Positions 1 through 7,074 of a DNA stretch of 21,614 bases are shown here, in pieces. The notes beneath the pieces were generated by a model. That model was not told the origin of the DNA. It made no database searches and saw only the letters and a list, made by a program, of their open reading frames with translations. Source of the DNA: Ruminococcaceae bacterium UBA5891 (GTDB taxonomy: Bacteria > Bacillota > Clostridia > Oscillospirales > Acutalibacteraceae). Location of the stretch: positions 1-21,614 of the forward strand of contig DJET01000071.1 of NCBI GenBank assembly GCA_002431945.1, read 5' to 3'. Numbering within the stretch: the first letter of the stretch is position 1; every line of letters starts with the position of its first letter. The position numbers and the translations under genes are program-made.

Positions 1-77
1 AGCCTTAAAAATACCATATTCATTTCAAGTCCTTTAAGCGTTTCCCGCAATTCTTCAAATATTTCTTCGTCGCTCAT
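1..77 (-). CDS. N-terminal fragment of an unidentified protein, cut by window edge
   Basis: The minus strand carries an ATG at 77-75 preceded by a good GAGGTGAT ribosome binding site and a plausible promoter. The frame stays open to the window edge and gives 25 residues beginning MSDEEIFEELRETLKGLEMN. The visible part is acidic and predicted helical, with no signal peptide. It is too short to assign a family or function. It runs in the same direction as the small gene at 220-399 but is separated from it by a hairpin terminator and has its own promoter candidate, so it is probably a separate transcription unit. Confidence 0.6.
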   Translation of the reverse strand, partial: MSDEEIFEELRETLKGLEMNMVFLR

Positions 78-97
78 TGTATCACCTCGCAAAAGGT

Positions 98-126
98 ATT
101 TTAATACAGCCGCCTTAATTTGTCAT
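98..126 (-). promoter_or_regulatory. Candidate sigma-A promoter for the minus-strand gene at 1-77
   Basis: Read on the minus strand, ATGACA (126-121) and TAAAAT (103-98) are separated by exactly 17 bases. This is one mismatch from each consensus hexamer. It lies 20-50 bases upstream of the ATG at 77 and just downstream of the terminator at 165-209, which is where a promoter for the left-hand gene is expected. Confidence 0.45.
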
Positions 127-164
127 TTACCGTTTTCAAGGTTACCTTATAAAAGGCAACCATG

Positions 165-209
165 AAAACAGGCAGATACATAACGGTTTTCCGTGTATCT
201 GCCTGTTTT
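165..209 (-). terminator. Hairpin terminator after the 59-residue small gene
   Basis: The 16-base arm at 165-180 (AAAACAGGCAGATACA) is perfectly complementary to 194-209. An extra CGG/CCG pairing around a TTTT tip sits at 184-193. The minus-strand gene at 220-399 ends only 11 bases before it, and on that strand the arm ends in a short T run. On the plus strand it is followed by five Ts, so it could act in both directions, but no plus-strand gene precedes it in this window. Confidence 0.75.
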
Positions 210-219
210 TAAGCATTTA

Positions 220-399
220 TCACCTGAACATAGTTTGTACGCCGTCTACAAAATCGCCGACGGCTTTAACAAGCTTTGCCGAGCCTTTGGTAATGTTTTT
301 ATGGTCCTGCATTACCACCTTGCCTACAACAAGAGCCGCCGCGCCTGCTACCATTCCGGTGCCGAGCCCCTTAATAAACGAGCCTGCCTGTGATTGCAT
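220..399 (-). CDS. Small glycine/alanine-rich membrane-type protein, 59 residues
   Basis: This is a complete minus-strand frame from an ATG at 399-397 to a TGA at 222-220. An AAAGGA ribosome binding site lies about 10 bases upstream and a strong hairpin terminator follows. The protein begins MQSQAGSFIKGLGTGMVAGA. Residues 9-30 form a glycine/alanine-rich hydrophobic stretch with G-x-G-x-G spacing, reminiscent of glycine-zipper or YtxH-like small proteins. The remainder is amphipathic with several lysines (KGSAKLVKAVGDFVDG). There is no signal peptidase motif. The frame is supported by its placement between a ribosome binding site and a terminator. A membrane-associated role is inferred from composition only, and the function is unknown. 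The overlapping plus-strand frame at 193-393 is its shadow. Confidence 0.7.
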   Translation of the reverse strand: MQSQAGSFIKGLGTGMVAGAAALVVGKVVMQDHKNITKGSAKLVKAVGDFVDGVQTMFR

Positions 400-500
400 A
401 TTGTAACCGTCCTTTCGGGTTTGAAAATTTATGACTTTTAAAGTCCGAATATATTATTACCCTGCAAAAATAATACATACCGAATATTCATAAAAATTTC

Positions 501-529
501 TTTATTTTTATAAAGGCTTGTGATATAAT
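501..529 (+). promoter_or_regulatory. Extended -10 promoter for the lipoprotein / two-component operon
   Basis: TATAAT at 524-529 is preceded by TG at 521-522, which gives an extended -10 element. The hexamer 17 bases upstream (TTTATT, 501-506) is a poor -35. Extended -10 promoters tolerate a weak -35. The predicted start of transcription near 536 leaves a leader of about 34 bases before the ATG at 570. It appears to be the main upstream promoter of the long gene run. Confidence 0.6.
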
Positions 530-554
530 CAAATATGTATGACTATATCTTCAC

Positions 555-562
555 AAAGGAGG
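555..562 (+). promoter_or_regulatory. Full-consensus ribosome binding site
   Basis: AAAGGAGG lies seven bases before the ATG at 570. It is a full-length match to the anti-Shine-Dalgarno sequence and fixes the start of the lipoprotein gene. Confidence 0.85.
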
Positions 563-569
563 CGGATAT

Positions 570-1886
570 ATGAAACGCATAAAACGGCTTTTAGCCGGCA
601 TGGCGGCGCTGCTTTGCCTGCCGCTTTGCGGGTGCAGTATGCTTGCAGGCGATACCGCCGAGCTTTTAAGTCCGCCTGAGCTTTCGGGCGATATAGCGCC
701 TATTGCCGCGGCAATAGCGGCAAGCGCCGGCGGCGAATACACGCTTAAGTACCCTTCTAAAGGGAATTTCCGTTCCGCAGTTATACAAAACGATATAAAC
801 GGCGACGGCACACTTGAAGCCTTTGCCTTTTACAGCCGAAACGAAAATAACGTGCAGTCAATGTATATAAATATTATTTGCAGTGAAAACGGCAAATGGG
901 TATCTGCGGCGCAGCAAAAAATAACCGCGGGCGGCGTGGAGCGCATTGATTTTTGCGATCTTGACGGAGACGGCGTGCAGGAAATACTTGTGGGATGGGA
1001 AATATACGGCGCCAGCGAAATGCAGCTCGGCGTTTACAGCTTTAAAAACAACAGGCTTGTTGAAAGAACCCGTCAAAAATACAGCAGCTTTGTGTGCTGC
1101 GACCTTAACGACGACGGCACAAACGAGGCGCTTATAATAAATTTAAATTCCGCAGAGCAGCTTAATTCCGCCGCGCTTTACAGTCTTGACGACAGCGGCT
1201 TTAAAATGCTTTATTACTGCGAGCTTGATAAAACGGTTAAAAGCATAAGCGAGCCGGTGGTATCTACCCTTTCTTCAGGCAAAACCGCGGTTTACATAGA
1301 TGAAACAAAGGGTATCGGCGCTGTAACCGAGGTGCTTTTTGTTGATAAAAACGGGCTTGTAAACCCGCTTTTAAATTCCGAATCGCGCGAAACGGTGGCA
1401 ACGCTCAGGGCTTCGGGCTACGGCGTTATGGATATAAACGGCGACGGTATTGCCGAAATACCCGTGCAGGAAAGCGTGCCCTCGGTAATAAAACCGGATT
1501 CGGGCGATAAGCTTTACCTTATAAACTGGTGCTCATATAACGGCGAAACGCTTACAAATCAGGTAACGGCGCTTATGAACGACAGCGATGGCTATTATTA
1601 CATTCTTTCCTCTAAATGGTCGGGGCAGATAGCGGTTTTAAGGGACAGCGCCGCGCAGCTAAGAGAAATTTATTCCTACGATAACGCGTCGGACGCGGTG
1701 GGCGAAATGCTTATAAGCTTTAAAACCGTGAAAAAAAGCGATTGGGATAAGGGCGAGTACAAAAAAAGCGGTTACGCTGAAATAACGCACGACGGCGTAT
1801 CGTCTTACATTTGCAAAATAGGCAGTGCCGCAGGCGACGAGCTTACCTTGGAAAGCGTGCGGAAAAGCTTTAAGCTTTTATATTGA
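570..1886 (+). CDS. FG-GAP/VCBS-like lipoprotein with four calcium-type DxNxDG motifs
   Basis: This 438-residue protein has a lysine/arginine-rich N-terminus, a hydrophobic core and a lipobox LCGC ending at Cys22, so it should be exported and lipid-anchored on the outer face of the membrane. Four calcium-loop motifs of the FG-GAP/VCBS type stand at residues 75-85 (DINGDG), 130-140 (DLDGDG), 178-188 (DLNDDG) and 288-298 (DINGDG). Each is followed by a conserved acidic residue. This suggests beta-propeller-like blades, though blade number and calcium binding are inferred. The gene ends 12 bases before a response regulator and sensor kinase, so it is likely co-transcribed with them and may modulate signal input. 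No enzymatic motif was recognised. Its exact ligand is unknown. Confidence 0.75.
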   Translation: MKRIKRLLAGMAALLCLPLCGCSMLAGDTAELLSPPELSGDIAPIAAAIAASAGGEYTLKYPSKGNFRSAVIQNDINGDGTLEAFAFYSRNENNVQSMYINIICSENGKWVSAAQQKITAGGVERIDFCDLDGDGVQEILVGWEIYGASEMQLGVYSFKNNRLVERTRQKYSSFVCCDLNDDGTNEALIINLNSAEQLNSAALYSLDDSGFKMLYYCELDKTVKSISEPVVSTLSSGKTAVYIDETKGIGAVTEVLFVDKNGLVNPLLNSESRETVATLRASGYGVMDINGDGIAEIPVQESVPSVIKPDSGDKLYLINWCSYNGETLTNQVTALMNDSDGYYYILSSKWSGQIAVLRDSAAQLREIYSYDNASDAVGEMLISFKTVKKSDWDKGEYKKSGYAEITHDGVSSYICKIGSAAGDELTLESVRKSFKLLY

Positions 1887-1898
1887 TGGGGTGAATAT

Positions 1899-2603
1899 AT
1901 GAAACGCATAATGATAGTTGAGGACGAGACCGCAATACGCGAGTTTGAGGCGATAAACCTTAAAAGGGTCGGCTACACCGTGGTGGAGGCAGGATCGGGC
2001 GAAGAGGCGCTTGAAATTTACGACAGCGACGCAGAGGGCTTTGACATAGCCCTGCTTGACATTTCAATGCCCGGTATGGACGGATTTACGCTTTGCAAGG
2101 AGTTAAGACGCCGCAGTGAAACGCTCGGTATTATAATGCTTACCGCCAGAACGCAGGAAATGGATAAAATAAGCGGTTTAATGTTAGGGGCGGACGATTA
2201 CATAACAAAGCCGTTCAGCCCTACCGAGCTTTTGGCGCGCGTCGATTCGCTTTACAGGCGCGTTGAAATGCATACCGCAAAGCCCGAACCTAAGGCGGCG
2301 GACGATATAACCTTAGGCGAGTTCAGCTTAAACCTGCGCCGCAGAACGCTGCTTAAAAACGGTAAGAATATCGAGCTTACGCAGGTTGAGTTTCAGATGA
2401 TAGAATACTTTTTCAACAACCCCGATACCGCGCTTGACAGAACCGACATATTAAATAAGGTATGGGGCACCAATTATTTCGGCGAAGAAAAAATTGTAGA
2501 CGTTAATATAAGAAGACTTAGAATGAAGGTAGAGGACGACCCCTCGCAGCCGCGGCATCTTGTGACGGTTTGGGGTATGGGCTACAAGTGGAACACAAGA
2601 TAA
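1899..2603 (+). CDS. OmpR/PhoB-family response regulator
   Basis: This 234-residue two-domain regulator has a receiver domain at residues 1-120. The acidic pair is Glu8/Asp9, the phosphoacceptor is Asp54 (LLDISMPGMDG), the switch Thr is residue 82 and the conserved Lys is 104 (TKPF). The C-terminal winged helix, about 133-232, carries the typical FxxxxxEFxMIEYF-like and VDVNIRRLRMKVEDDP signatures of OmpR/PhoB proteins. It is expected to bind DNA when phosphorylated by the kinase encoded immediately downstream. Its ribosome binding site (GGGGTG) is only moderate. All key residues are present. Target genes cannot be deduced here, although autoregulation of the operon promoter near 501-529 is a reasonable guess. 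Confidence 0.93.
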   Translation: MKRIMIVEDETAIREFEAINLKRVGYTVVEAGSGEEALEIYDSDAEGFDIALLDISMPGMDGFTLCKELRRRSETLGIIMLTARTQEMDKISGLMLGADDYITKPFSPTELLARVDSLYRRVEMHTAKPEPKAADDITLGEFSLNLRRRTLLKNGKNIELTQVEFQMIEYFFNNPDTALDRTDILNKVWGTNYFGEEKIVDVNIRRLRMKVEDDPSQPRHLVTVWGMGYKWNTR

Positions 2604-2632
2604 AATAGCTTTTTGAAAGGGAGGTAAAAGCC

Positions 2633-4090
2633 GTGCAGCTTGAAATTAAATTTAAAAGCATTGCCGTAAGATGGTTTTTTAATATGTTTTTAATAGTGGC
2701 GCTTATAGTAAGCACGGTTATTATCGCTTTTTCGGTATTTTTCAGCTCGGTCTACACCGAAAGGGTAGAGGTTATGGCGGGCGACCTTACGTATGAGTTT
2801 AACTCGCTTTCCTCGGCTACGCCCAAAAGCTTTAAGGATAAAGCGGTAGAGCTTGCGGGTGATTTTCAGTATAAGACCAAGCTTGAGGTGCAGGTGATAG
2901 ACCGGCACGACAATATAATCGTTACCACAACCGGCTTTCAGCCCACCGATCAGCGTATGCCCGATTACGAAAGGGCTAAAAAGAACGGCGAAACGGCGGC
3001 GGCAAAAATTAAAAGCGCGAACGGCGAAAGGGTTTTGGCGTGCACCACCGTAATTTACGACGCGGCGGGCAGATATATGGGCGCTTACAGGTGGATAACC
3101 TCGCTGAATGCCGTAAACCGCACGGTTTCGGGCTTTGTGCTTGTGCTTGTTTTGGCGGGCATATTGGTTTTGGGATTTTGCGCGTTTTCAGGTCTTTTCT
3201 TTATAAATTCGATTGTAAGGCCCATAAGGGACGTAAGCAATATTGCAAGAAAAATTGCAATGGGAGATTTTAATTCCCGAATTGAAATAAAGAAAAACGA
3301 CGAAATAGGCGAGCTTTGCGACACCATAAATTATATGGCTTCCGAGCTGTCCGAAGCGGAAAATTTAAAGAACGATTTTATATCCTCCGTTTCACACGAA
3401 TTAAGAACTCCGCTTACCGCCATAAAGGGCTGGGGCGAAACGGCTAAGATGTCGCTCGGTACGGACGAGGCGCTTGTAAAGCGCGGGCTTGACGTGGTAC
3501 TGTCCGAGGCAGACAGGCTTTCGGGGCTTGTTGAGGAGCTGCTTGATTTTTCGCGTATGGAAACGGGCAGGCTTTCGGTGGTTTCGCAGCCGCTTAATAT
3601 ATCCGAGCTTTTGGGCGAATCGGTCGATATGTATATAGAGCTTGCGCGCAAGCAGGGAATAGAGCTTATATTTACGCGCCCTGCCGACGATATAACGGTT
3701 TTGGGCGACCCGAACCGCTTAAAGCAGGTCTTTATAAATATAATAGACAACGCGGTTAAATACACCGAAAACGGCGGTCAGGTGCTTGTGGACCAAACTG
3801 CCGAGGAGGGCTGCGTGCGCATAACCGTAAAGGATACGGGCGTGGGCATACCCGCGCAGGATATCGACAGGGTAAAGGAAAAGTTTTACAAGGCTAATAA
3901 AACCGTTCGCGGTTCGGGCATAGGGCTTGCGGTTGCGGACGAGATTATAAAACAGCATAAGGGGCTTTTGTTTATAGAAAGCACCGAGGGAGCGGGCACT
4001 ACCGTTACGATAGTTCTGCCGCTTTACGAGCCGGAGCCGCAAAAGGCAGAAGAAGACGCGGCGGAAGCAAAGGAGAATGAAATTGGCTAA
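2633..4090 (+). CDS. Membrane sensor histidine kinase
   Basis: This 485-residue kinase starts at a GTG behind a GGGAGG ribosome binding site. Membrane segments lie at about residues 13-39 and 165-192 and flank an extracytoplasmic sensor region of about 125 residues. A HAMP linker (about 193-245) follows. The HisKA domain has the H-box SVSHELRTP with phospho-His255. The ATPase domain has an N-box (NIIDNAVKYTENG, Asn373), a G1 box (DTGVGIP, 401-407) and a G2 box (GSGIGLAV, 427-434). It should phosphorylate the response regulator encoded upstream. The architecture resembles PhoR/WalK-type kinases but no PAS domain is evident. The C-terminus is acidic. Its 3' end overlaps the next gene by 14 bases. 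Confidence 0.93.
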   Translation: MQLEIKFKSIAVRWFFNMFLIVALIVSTVIIAFSVFFSSVYTERVEVMAGDLTYEFNSLSSATPKSFKDKAVELAGDFQYKTKLEVQVIDRHDNIIVTTTGFQPTDQRMPDYERAKKNGETAAAKIKSANGERVLACTTVIYDAAGRYMGAYRWITSLNAVNRTVSGFVLVLVLAGILVLGFCAFSGLFFINSIVRPIRDVSNIARKIAMGDFNSRIEIKKNDEIGELCDTINYMASELSEAENLKNDFISSVSHELRTPLTAIKGWGETAKMSLGTDEALVKRGLDVVLSEADRLSGLVEELLDFSRMETGRLSVVSQPLNISELLGESVDMYIELARKQGIELIFTRPADDITVLGDPNRLKQVFINIIDNAVKYTENGGQVLVDQTAEEGCVRITVKDTGVGIPAQDIDRVKEKFYKANKTVRGSGIGLAVADEIIKQHKGLLFIESTEGAGTTVTIVLPLYEPEPQKAEEDAAEAKENEIG

Positions 4091-5072
4091 ATATACTTCA
4101 ATAGGCGGTCAGGCGCTTATAGAGGGCATTATGATGAAAAGCCCCGAAAAAACCGCGCTTGCCGTAAGGTGCCCCGATAAATCAATAGACGTTTCTTATT
4201 TAAGCGAGGGCAGTATTAAGGACAGATGTAAAATTTTAAGGCTGCCGGTGCTTCGCGGCGTTGCGGGATTTATAGAATCGATGGCGCAGGGCTACAAGGC
4301 TATGATGCTTTCGGCGGAAAAATCCGGTTTTACCGACATTGAAGAGGAAAACGGCAAAAAGGAAAAAAAAGACAGCGGCGCGCTTATGAACGTTATTATG
4401 GTTATTGCCTCGGTTTTGGGCGTTGCGCTTGCGGTTGTTCTGTTTATGCTGCTGCCAAGGCTTGCCGTTTCCGGTTTAAGGCTTTTGTTCCGTACCGAGT
4501 TTACCCCCGTTGTGCGGTCAAGCATAGAGCAGCTTTTAAAGCTTACAATATTTGTTGTATACGTTTGGGCGGTTTCCCTAATGAAGGATATAAAGCGTGT
4601 GTTTATGTATCACGGCGCCGAGCATAAAACCATTTTCTGCTACGAAAAGGGGCTTGCCTTAACGGTTGAAAACGTGCGTATACAGCGCCGCTTTCACCCA
4701 AGGTGCGGAACCTCGTTTATGATACTTATGATACTTATAAGCGTTATATTTTCAACGGTGGTGCAAATGATCTTCCCCGGCGTTTACAATATAGCGTGGC
4801 TTTGGGTAATAGTTAAGATACTGCTTATACCGATAGTTTGCGGCGCGGGCTACGAGCTTTTAAGGGTGTGCGGCAGATATGACAATATGTTTACCAAAAT
4901 AGTTTCCGCTCCGGGTCTTTGGCTGCAAAGAATAACCACCAAGGAGCCTGACGACGGTATGATAGAGGTTGCAATAGCCGCGCTTAAGGCGTGCGAGCCT
5001 GCCGTGCCGGACGTTGACCGCAGCGTTGACGCCGCCGATACCGAGAAGCAGGAGACAGGCGGGGAAGAATGA
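4077..5072 (+). CDS. DUF1385 (YqhQ-like) membrane protein
   Basis: This 331-residue protein has the hallmark motifs of the DUF1385 family: GGQALIEGIMM (residues 10-20), MYHGAEHKTI (177-186), RFHPRCGTSF (205-214) and GYELLR (258-263). Hydrophobic segments at about 104-127, 150-170, 214-233 and 240-257 indicate a polytopic membrane protein. The conserved His and Cys residues hint at a metal site or catalytic role, but none is established. The family is often found next to prmC in Firmicutes, as here: its stop overlaps the prmC start as ATGA. Its start lies inside the kinase gene behind an AAAGGAG site, which suggests translational coupling. The function remains unknown. Confidence 0.88.
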   Translation: MKLAKYTSIGGQALIEGIMMKSPEKTALAVRCPDKSIDVSYLSEGSIKDRCKILRLPVLRGVAGFIESMAQGYKAMMLSAEKSGFTDIEEENGKKEKKDSGALMNVIMVIASVLGVALAVVLFMLLPRLAVSGLRLLFRTEFTPVVRSSIEQLLKLTIFVVYVWAVSLMKDIKRVFMYHGAEHKTIFCYEKGLALTVENVRIQRRFHPRCGTSFMILMILISVIFSTVVQMIFPGVYNIAWLWVIVKILLIPIVCGAGYELLRVCGRYDNMFTKIVSAPGLWLQRITTKEPDDGMIEVAIAALKACEPAVPDVDRSVDAADTEKQETGGEE

Positions 5073-5920
5073 ACATATTTGAAGCATATAACAGCACAAA
5101 ACGCGCGCTTGAAAGCGCCGGAATAGAAGATTATGTGTTTGAGGCAAAGCAGATAATAAAGCATATAACGGGATTTTCAAATTCCGAAATACTTATGAAC
5201 TACACAAACGCTTTAACCGCCTTCCAGCAAAACAACCTTACCGCAATAATAAAACAGCGGCAGCTACGCTATCCGCTTCAGTATATTTTCGGGGAATGGT
5301 CCTTTTACGGCAGGGATTTTTATGTAGGTCCCGGCGTGCTTGTACCGAGGGCGGACACCGAAATTACAGCGGAAAAATGCCTTGATTTTTTAAAGGCGGT
5401 GAAAAATCCGCAGATACTCGATCTTTGCGCGGGGAGCGGCTGTATAGGCATAACCCTTGCAAAGGAAAGGGAGGACGCGGCGGTAACATTGCTTGAAAAA
5501 TTCCCCGAAGCGGCGCGTTATGCCGAAAAAAATATAAAAAGGCAAAACGCAGTTAATGCGCGGCTTTTAAAGGGAGACGTGCTTTTGGGCGACGGCGGAG
5601 ATAAGCTATACGACCTTATAGTAAGCAATCCGCCCTATATACCGAAAAACGAAATGGAAATTATATCGCCCGAAACAAAGTACGAGCCGGAAACGGCGCT
5701 TTTAGGCGGTGAGGACGGGTTGGATTTTTACCGCGCTATTATAAATAATTACACAGCCTGCCTTAAAAACGGCGGTATGATGTGCTTTGAAGTAGGTATT
5801 AACGAGGCGCAGGCGGTAACAGAGCTGCTTTGCGCAGCAGGCTTTAAGGACACGGGCGTTAAAAAGGATTTAAACGGCATAGACCGCACGGTTTACGGCT
5901 TTAAAAATACGGAGGGATAA
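5069..5920 (+). CDS. prmC: Release factor glutamine methyltransferase PrmC
   Basis: This 283-residue protein has the PrmC layout. The N-terminal helical domain includes RYPLQYIFGEWSFYG (67-81). The SAM-binding loop is DLCAGSGCIG (118-127), and the catalytic NPPY (187-190) contacts the glutamine substrate. It N5-methylates the Gln of the GGQ motif in peptide release factors RF1/RF2 and so improves termination. It overlaps the DUF1385 gene by four bases and precedes recA by two bases. The usual partner prfA is not adjacent in this window. All recognisable catalytic motifs are intact and the length is typical. Confidence 0.93.
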   Translation: MNIFEAYNSTKRALESAGIEDYVFEAKQIIKHITGFSNSEILMNYTNALTAFQQNNLTAIIKQRQLRYPLQYIFGEWSFYGRDFYVGPGVLVPRADTEITAEKCLDFLKAVKNPQILDLCAGSGCIGITLAKEREDAAVTLLEKFPEAARYAEKNIKRQNAVNARLLKGDVLLGDGGDKLYDLIVSNPPYIPKNEMEIISPETKYEPETALLGGEDGLDFYRAIINNYTACLKNGGMMCFEVGINEAQAVTELLCAAGFKDTGVKKDLNGIDRTVYGFKNTEG

Positions 5921-5922
5921 CA

Positions 5923-7074
5923 ATGGCACAGAAAAACAGCAATTTAAAATCGCCTGCAAAGGTTACCGAGGCGGACGGCAAGGAAAAAGCCCTTAAAACC
6001 GCTATGGAGCAAATTGAAAAGCAGTTCGGCAAGGGCGCCGTTATGAGACTGGGCGAAAATATCGCAATGAATGTGGGCACGATACATACAGGCTCGCTTA
6101 CCCTTGATATTGCGCTCGGTATAGGCGGTATACCTAAGGGCAGAATTATTGAAATATACGGGCCGGAATCTTCGGGTAAAACCACGGTGGCGCTTCACTG
6201 CGTTGCCGAAACCCAAAAGGCGGGCGGCACGGCGGCGTTTATAGACGTTGAGCACGCGCTTGACCCCGTTTATGCAAGGCAGCTCGGCGTTGATATCGAC
6301 AGTCTGCTTGTTTCGCAGCCCGATTCGGGCGAGCAGGCGCTTGAAATTGCCGAAGCGCTTGTGCGTTCGGGCGCTATTGATATTATAGTTATCGACTCGG
6401 TAGCCGCGCTTGTAACAAAGGCGGAGATCGAGGGCGAAATGGGCGACTCGCACGTAGGTCAGTTAGCCCGCCTTATGTCGCAGGCGCTCCGCAAGCTTAC
6501 GGGCGCTCTTGCAAAGACCGACTGCGCGGCGATCTTTATAAACCAGCTGCGTGAAAAAATAGGCGTTGTATACGGTAATCCGGAGGTTACAACGGGCGGC
6601 CGCGCGCTTAAATTCTATTCAAGCGTTCGTATTGAGGTTCGCAAGGGCGAGCAGTTAAAAGAGGGCAGCGAGGTTATAGGAAACCGCACAAAGGTTAAAA
6701 TTGTTAAAAACAAGGTGGCTCCCCCCTTTAAAACGGCTGAATTTGATATTATGTACGGCACGGGTATTTCGCACGTAGGCGAGCTTGTGGACGTGGGCGT
6801 TGAAACGGGCGTGCTTAAAAAATCGGGCGCGTGGTTTTATTACGGCGAAACAAGGCTCGGTCAGGGCAGAGATACGGTTAAAAAGCTGTTTTCCGATAAT
6901 AAGGAGCTTGCCGACGAGATTGAGGCTAAAATTTTTGCCGCCGTTAAATCGGGCAGCGAGGTAACGGGCGGACAGTCGGAAGCGGCGGAGGACGAGACGG
7001 TTATTCAGCCCACCGCGCCCGAAAATATAAGACCGCACAAAAAGGTTGATATTGATATAGCGGTAGAAGACTGA
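5923..7074 (+). CDS. recA: Recombinase RecA
   Basis: RecA polymerises on single-stranded DNA, drives strand exchange and stimulates LexA self-cleavage. The 383-residue protein has Walker A GPESSGKT (80-87), catalytic Glu110 (DVEHALD), Walker B (IIVIDSVAAL, about 154-163), the MAW-type loop L1 region around GEMGDSHVG, INQLREKIG (206-214) and loop L2 with TTGGRALKFYSSVR (223-236). The ATG follows a GGAGGG ribosome binding site that lies within the end of prmC. Only two bases separate the two genes, so no dedicated SOS promoter is visible directly upstream. The C-terminal tail is acidic, as is usual. The gene is intact. Confidence 0.98.
   Translation: MAQKNSNLKSPAKVTEADGKEKALKTAMEQIEKQFGKGAVMRLGENIAMNVGTIHTGSLTLDIALGIGGIPKGRIIEIYGPESSGKTTVALHCVAETQKAGGTAAFIDVEHALDPVYARQLGVDIDSLLVSQPDSGEQALEIAEALVRSGAIDIIVIDSVAALVTKAEIEGEMGDSHVGQLARLMSQALRKLTGALAKTDCAAIFINQLREKIGVVYGNPEVTTGGRALKFYSSVRIEVRKGEQLKEGSEVIGNRTKVKIVKNKVAPPFKTAEFDIMYGTGISHVGELVDVGVETGVLKKSGAWFYYGETRLGQGRDTVKKLFSDNKELADEIEAKIFAAVKSGSEVTGGQSEAAEDETVIQPTAPENIRPHKKVDIDIAVED

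Larger units (their letters stand above)
400..569. other. Divergent intergenic region with small palindrome
   Basis: This AT-rich spacer lies between the start of the minus-strand small gene (399) and the start of the plus-strand lipoprotein gene (570). It holds the plus-strand promoter described separately. It also holds a perfect palindrome at 433-445 (GACTTT-T-AAAGTC), which would sit in the 5' leader of the small minus-strand gene. No confident minus-strand -35/-10 pair was found, although the stretch around 452-475 contains AT-rich candidates. No larger RNA structure or riboswitch was recognised. Confidence 0.4.

Noticed and set aside
193..393. Plus-strand frame of 66 codons in the left margin
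   Set aside because: It has no ribosome binding site, starts inside the hairpin terminator and lies opposite the better supported minus-strand small gene.
5824..5840. Hairpin GCTGC...GCAGC near the end of prmC as a terminator or SOS site
   Set aside because: It is short, lies within conserved coding sequence, is not followed by a T run and does not match a LexA box.
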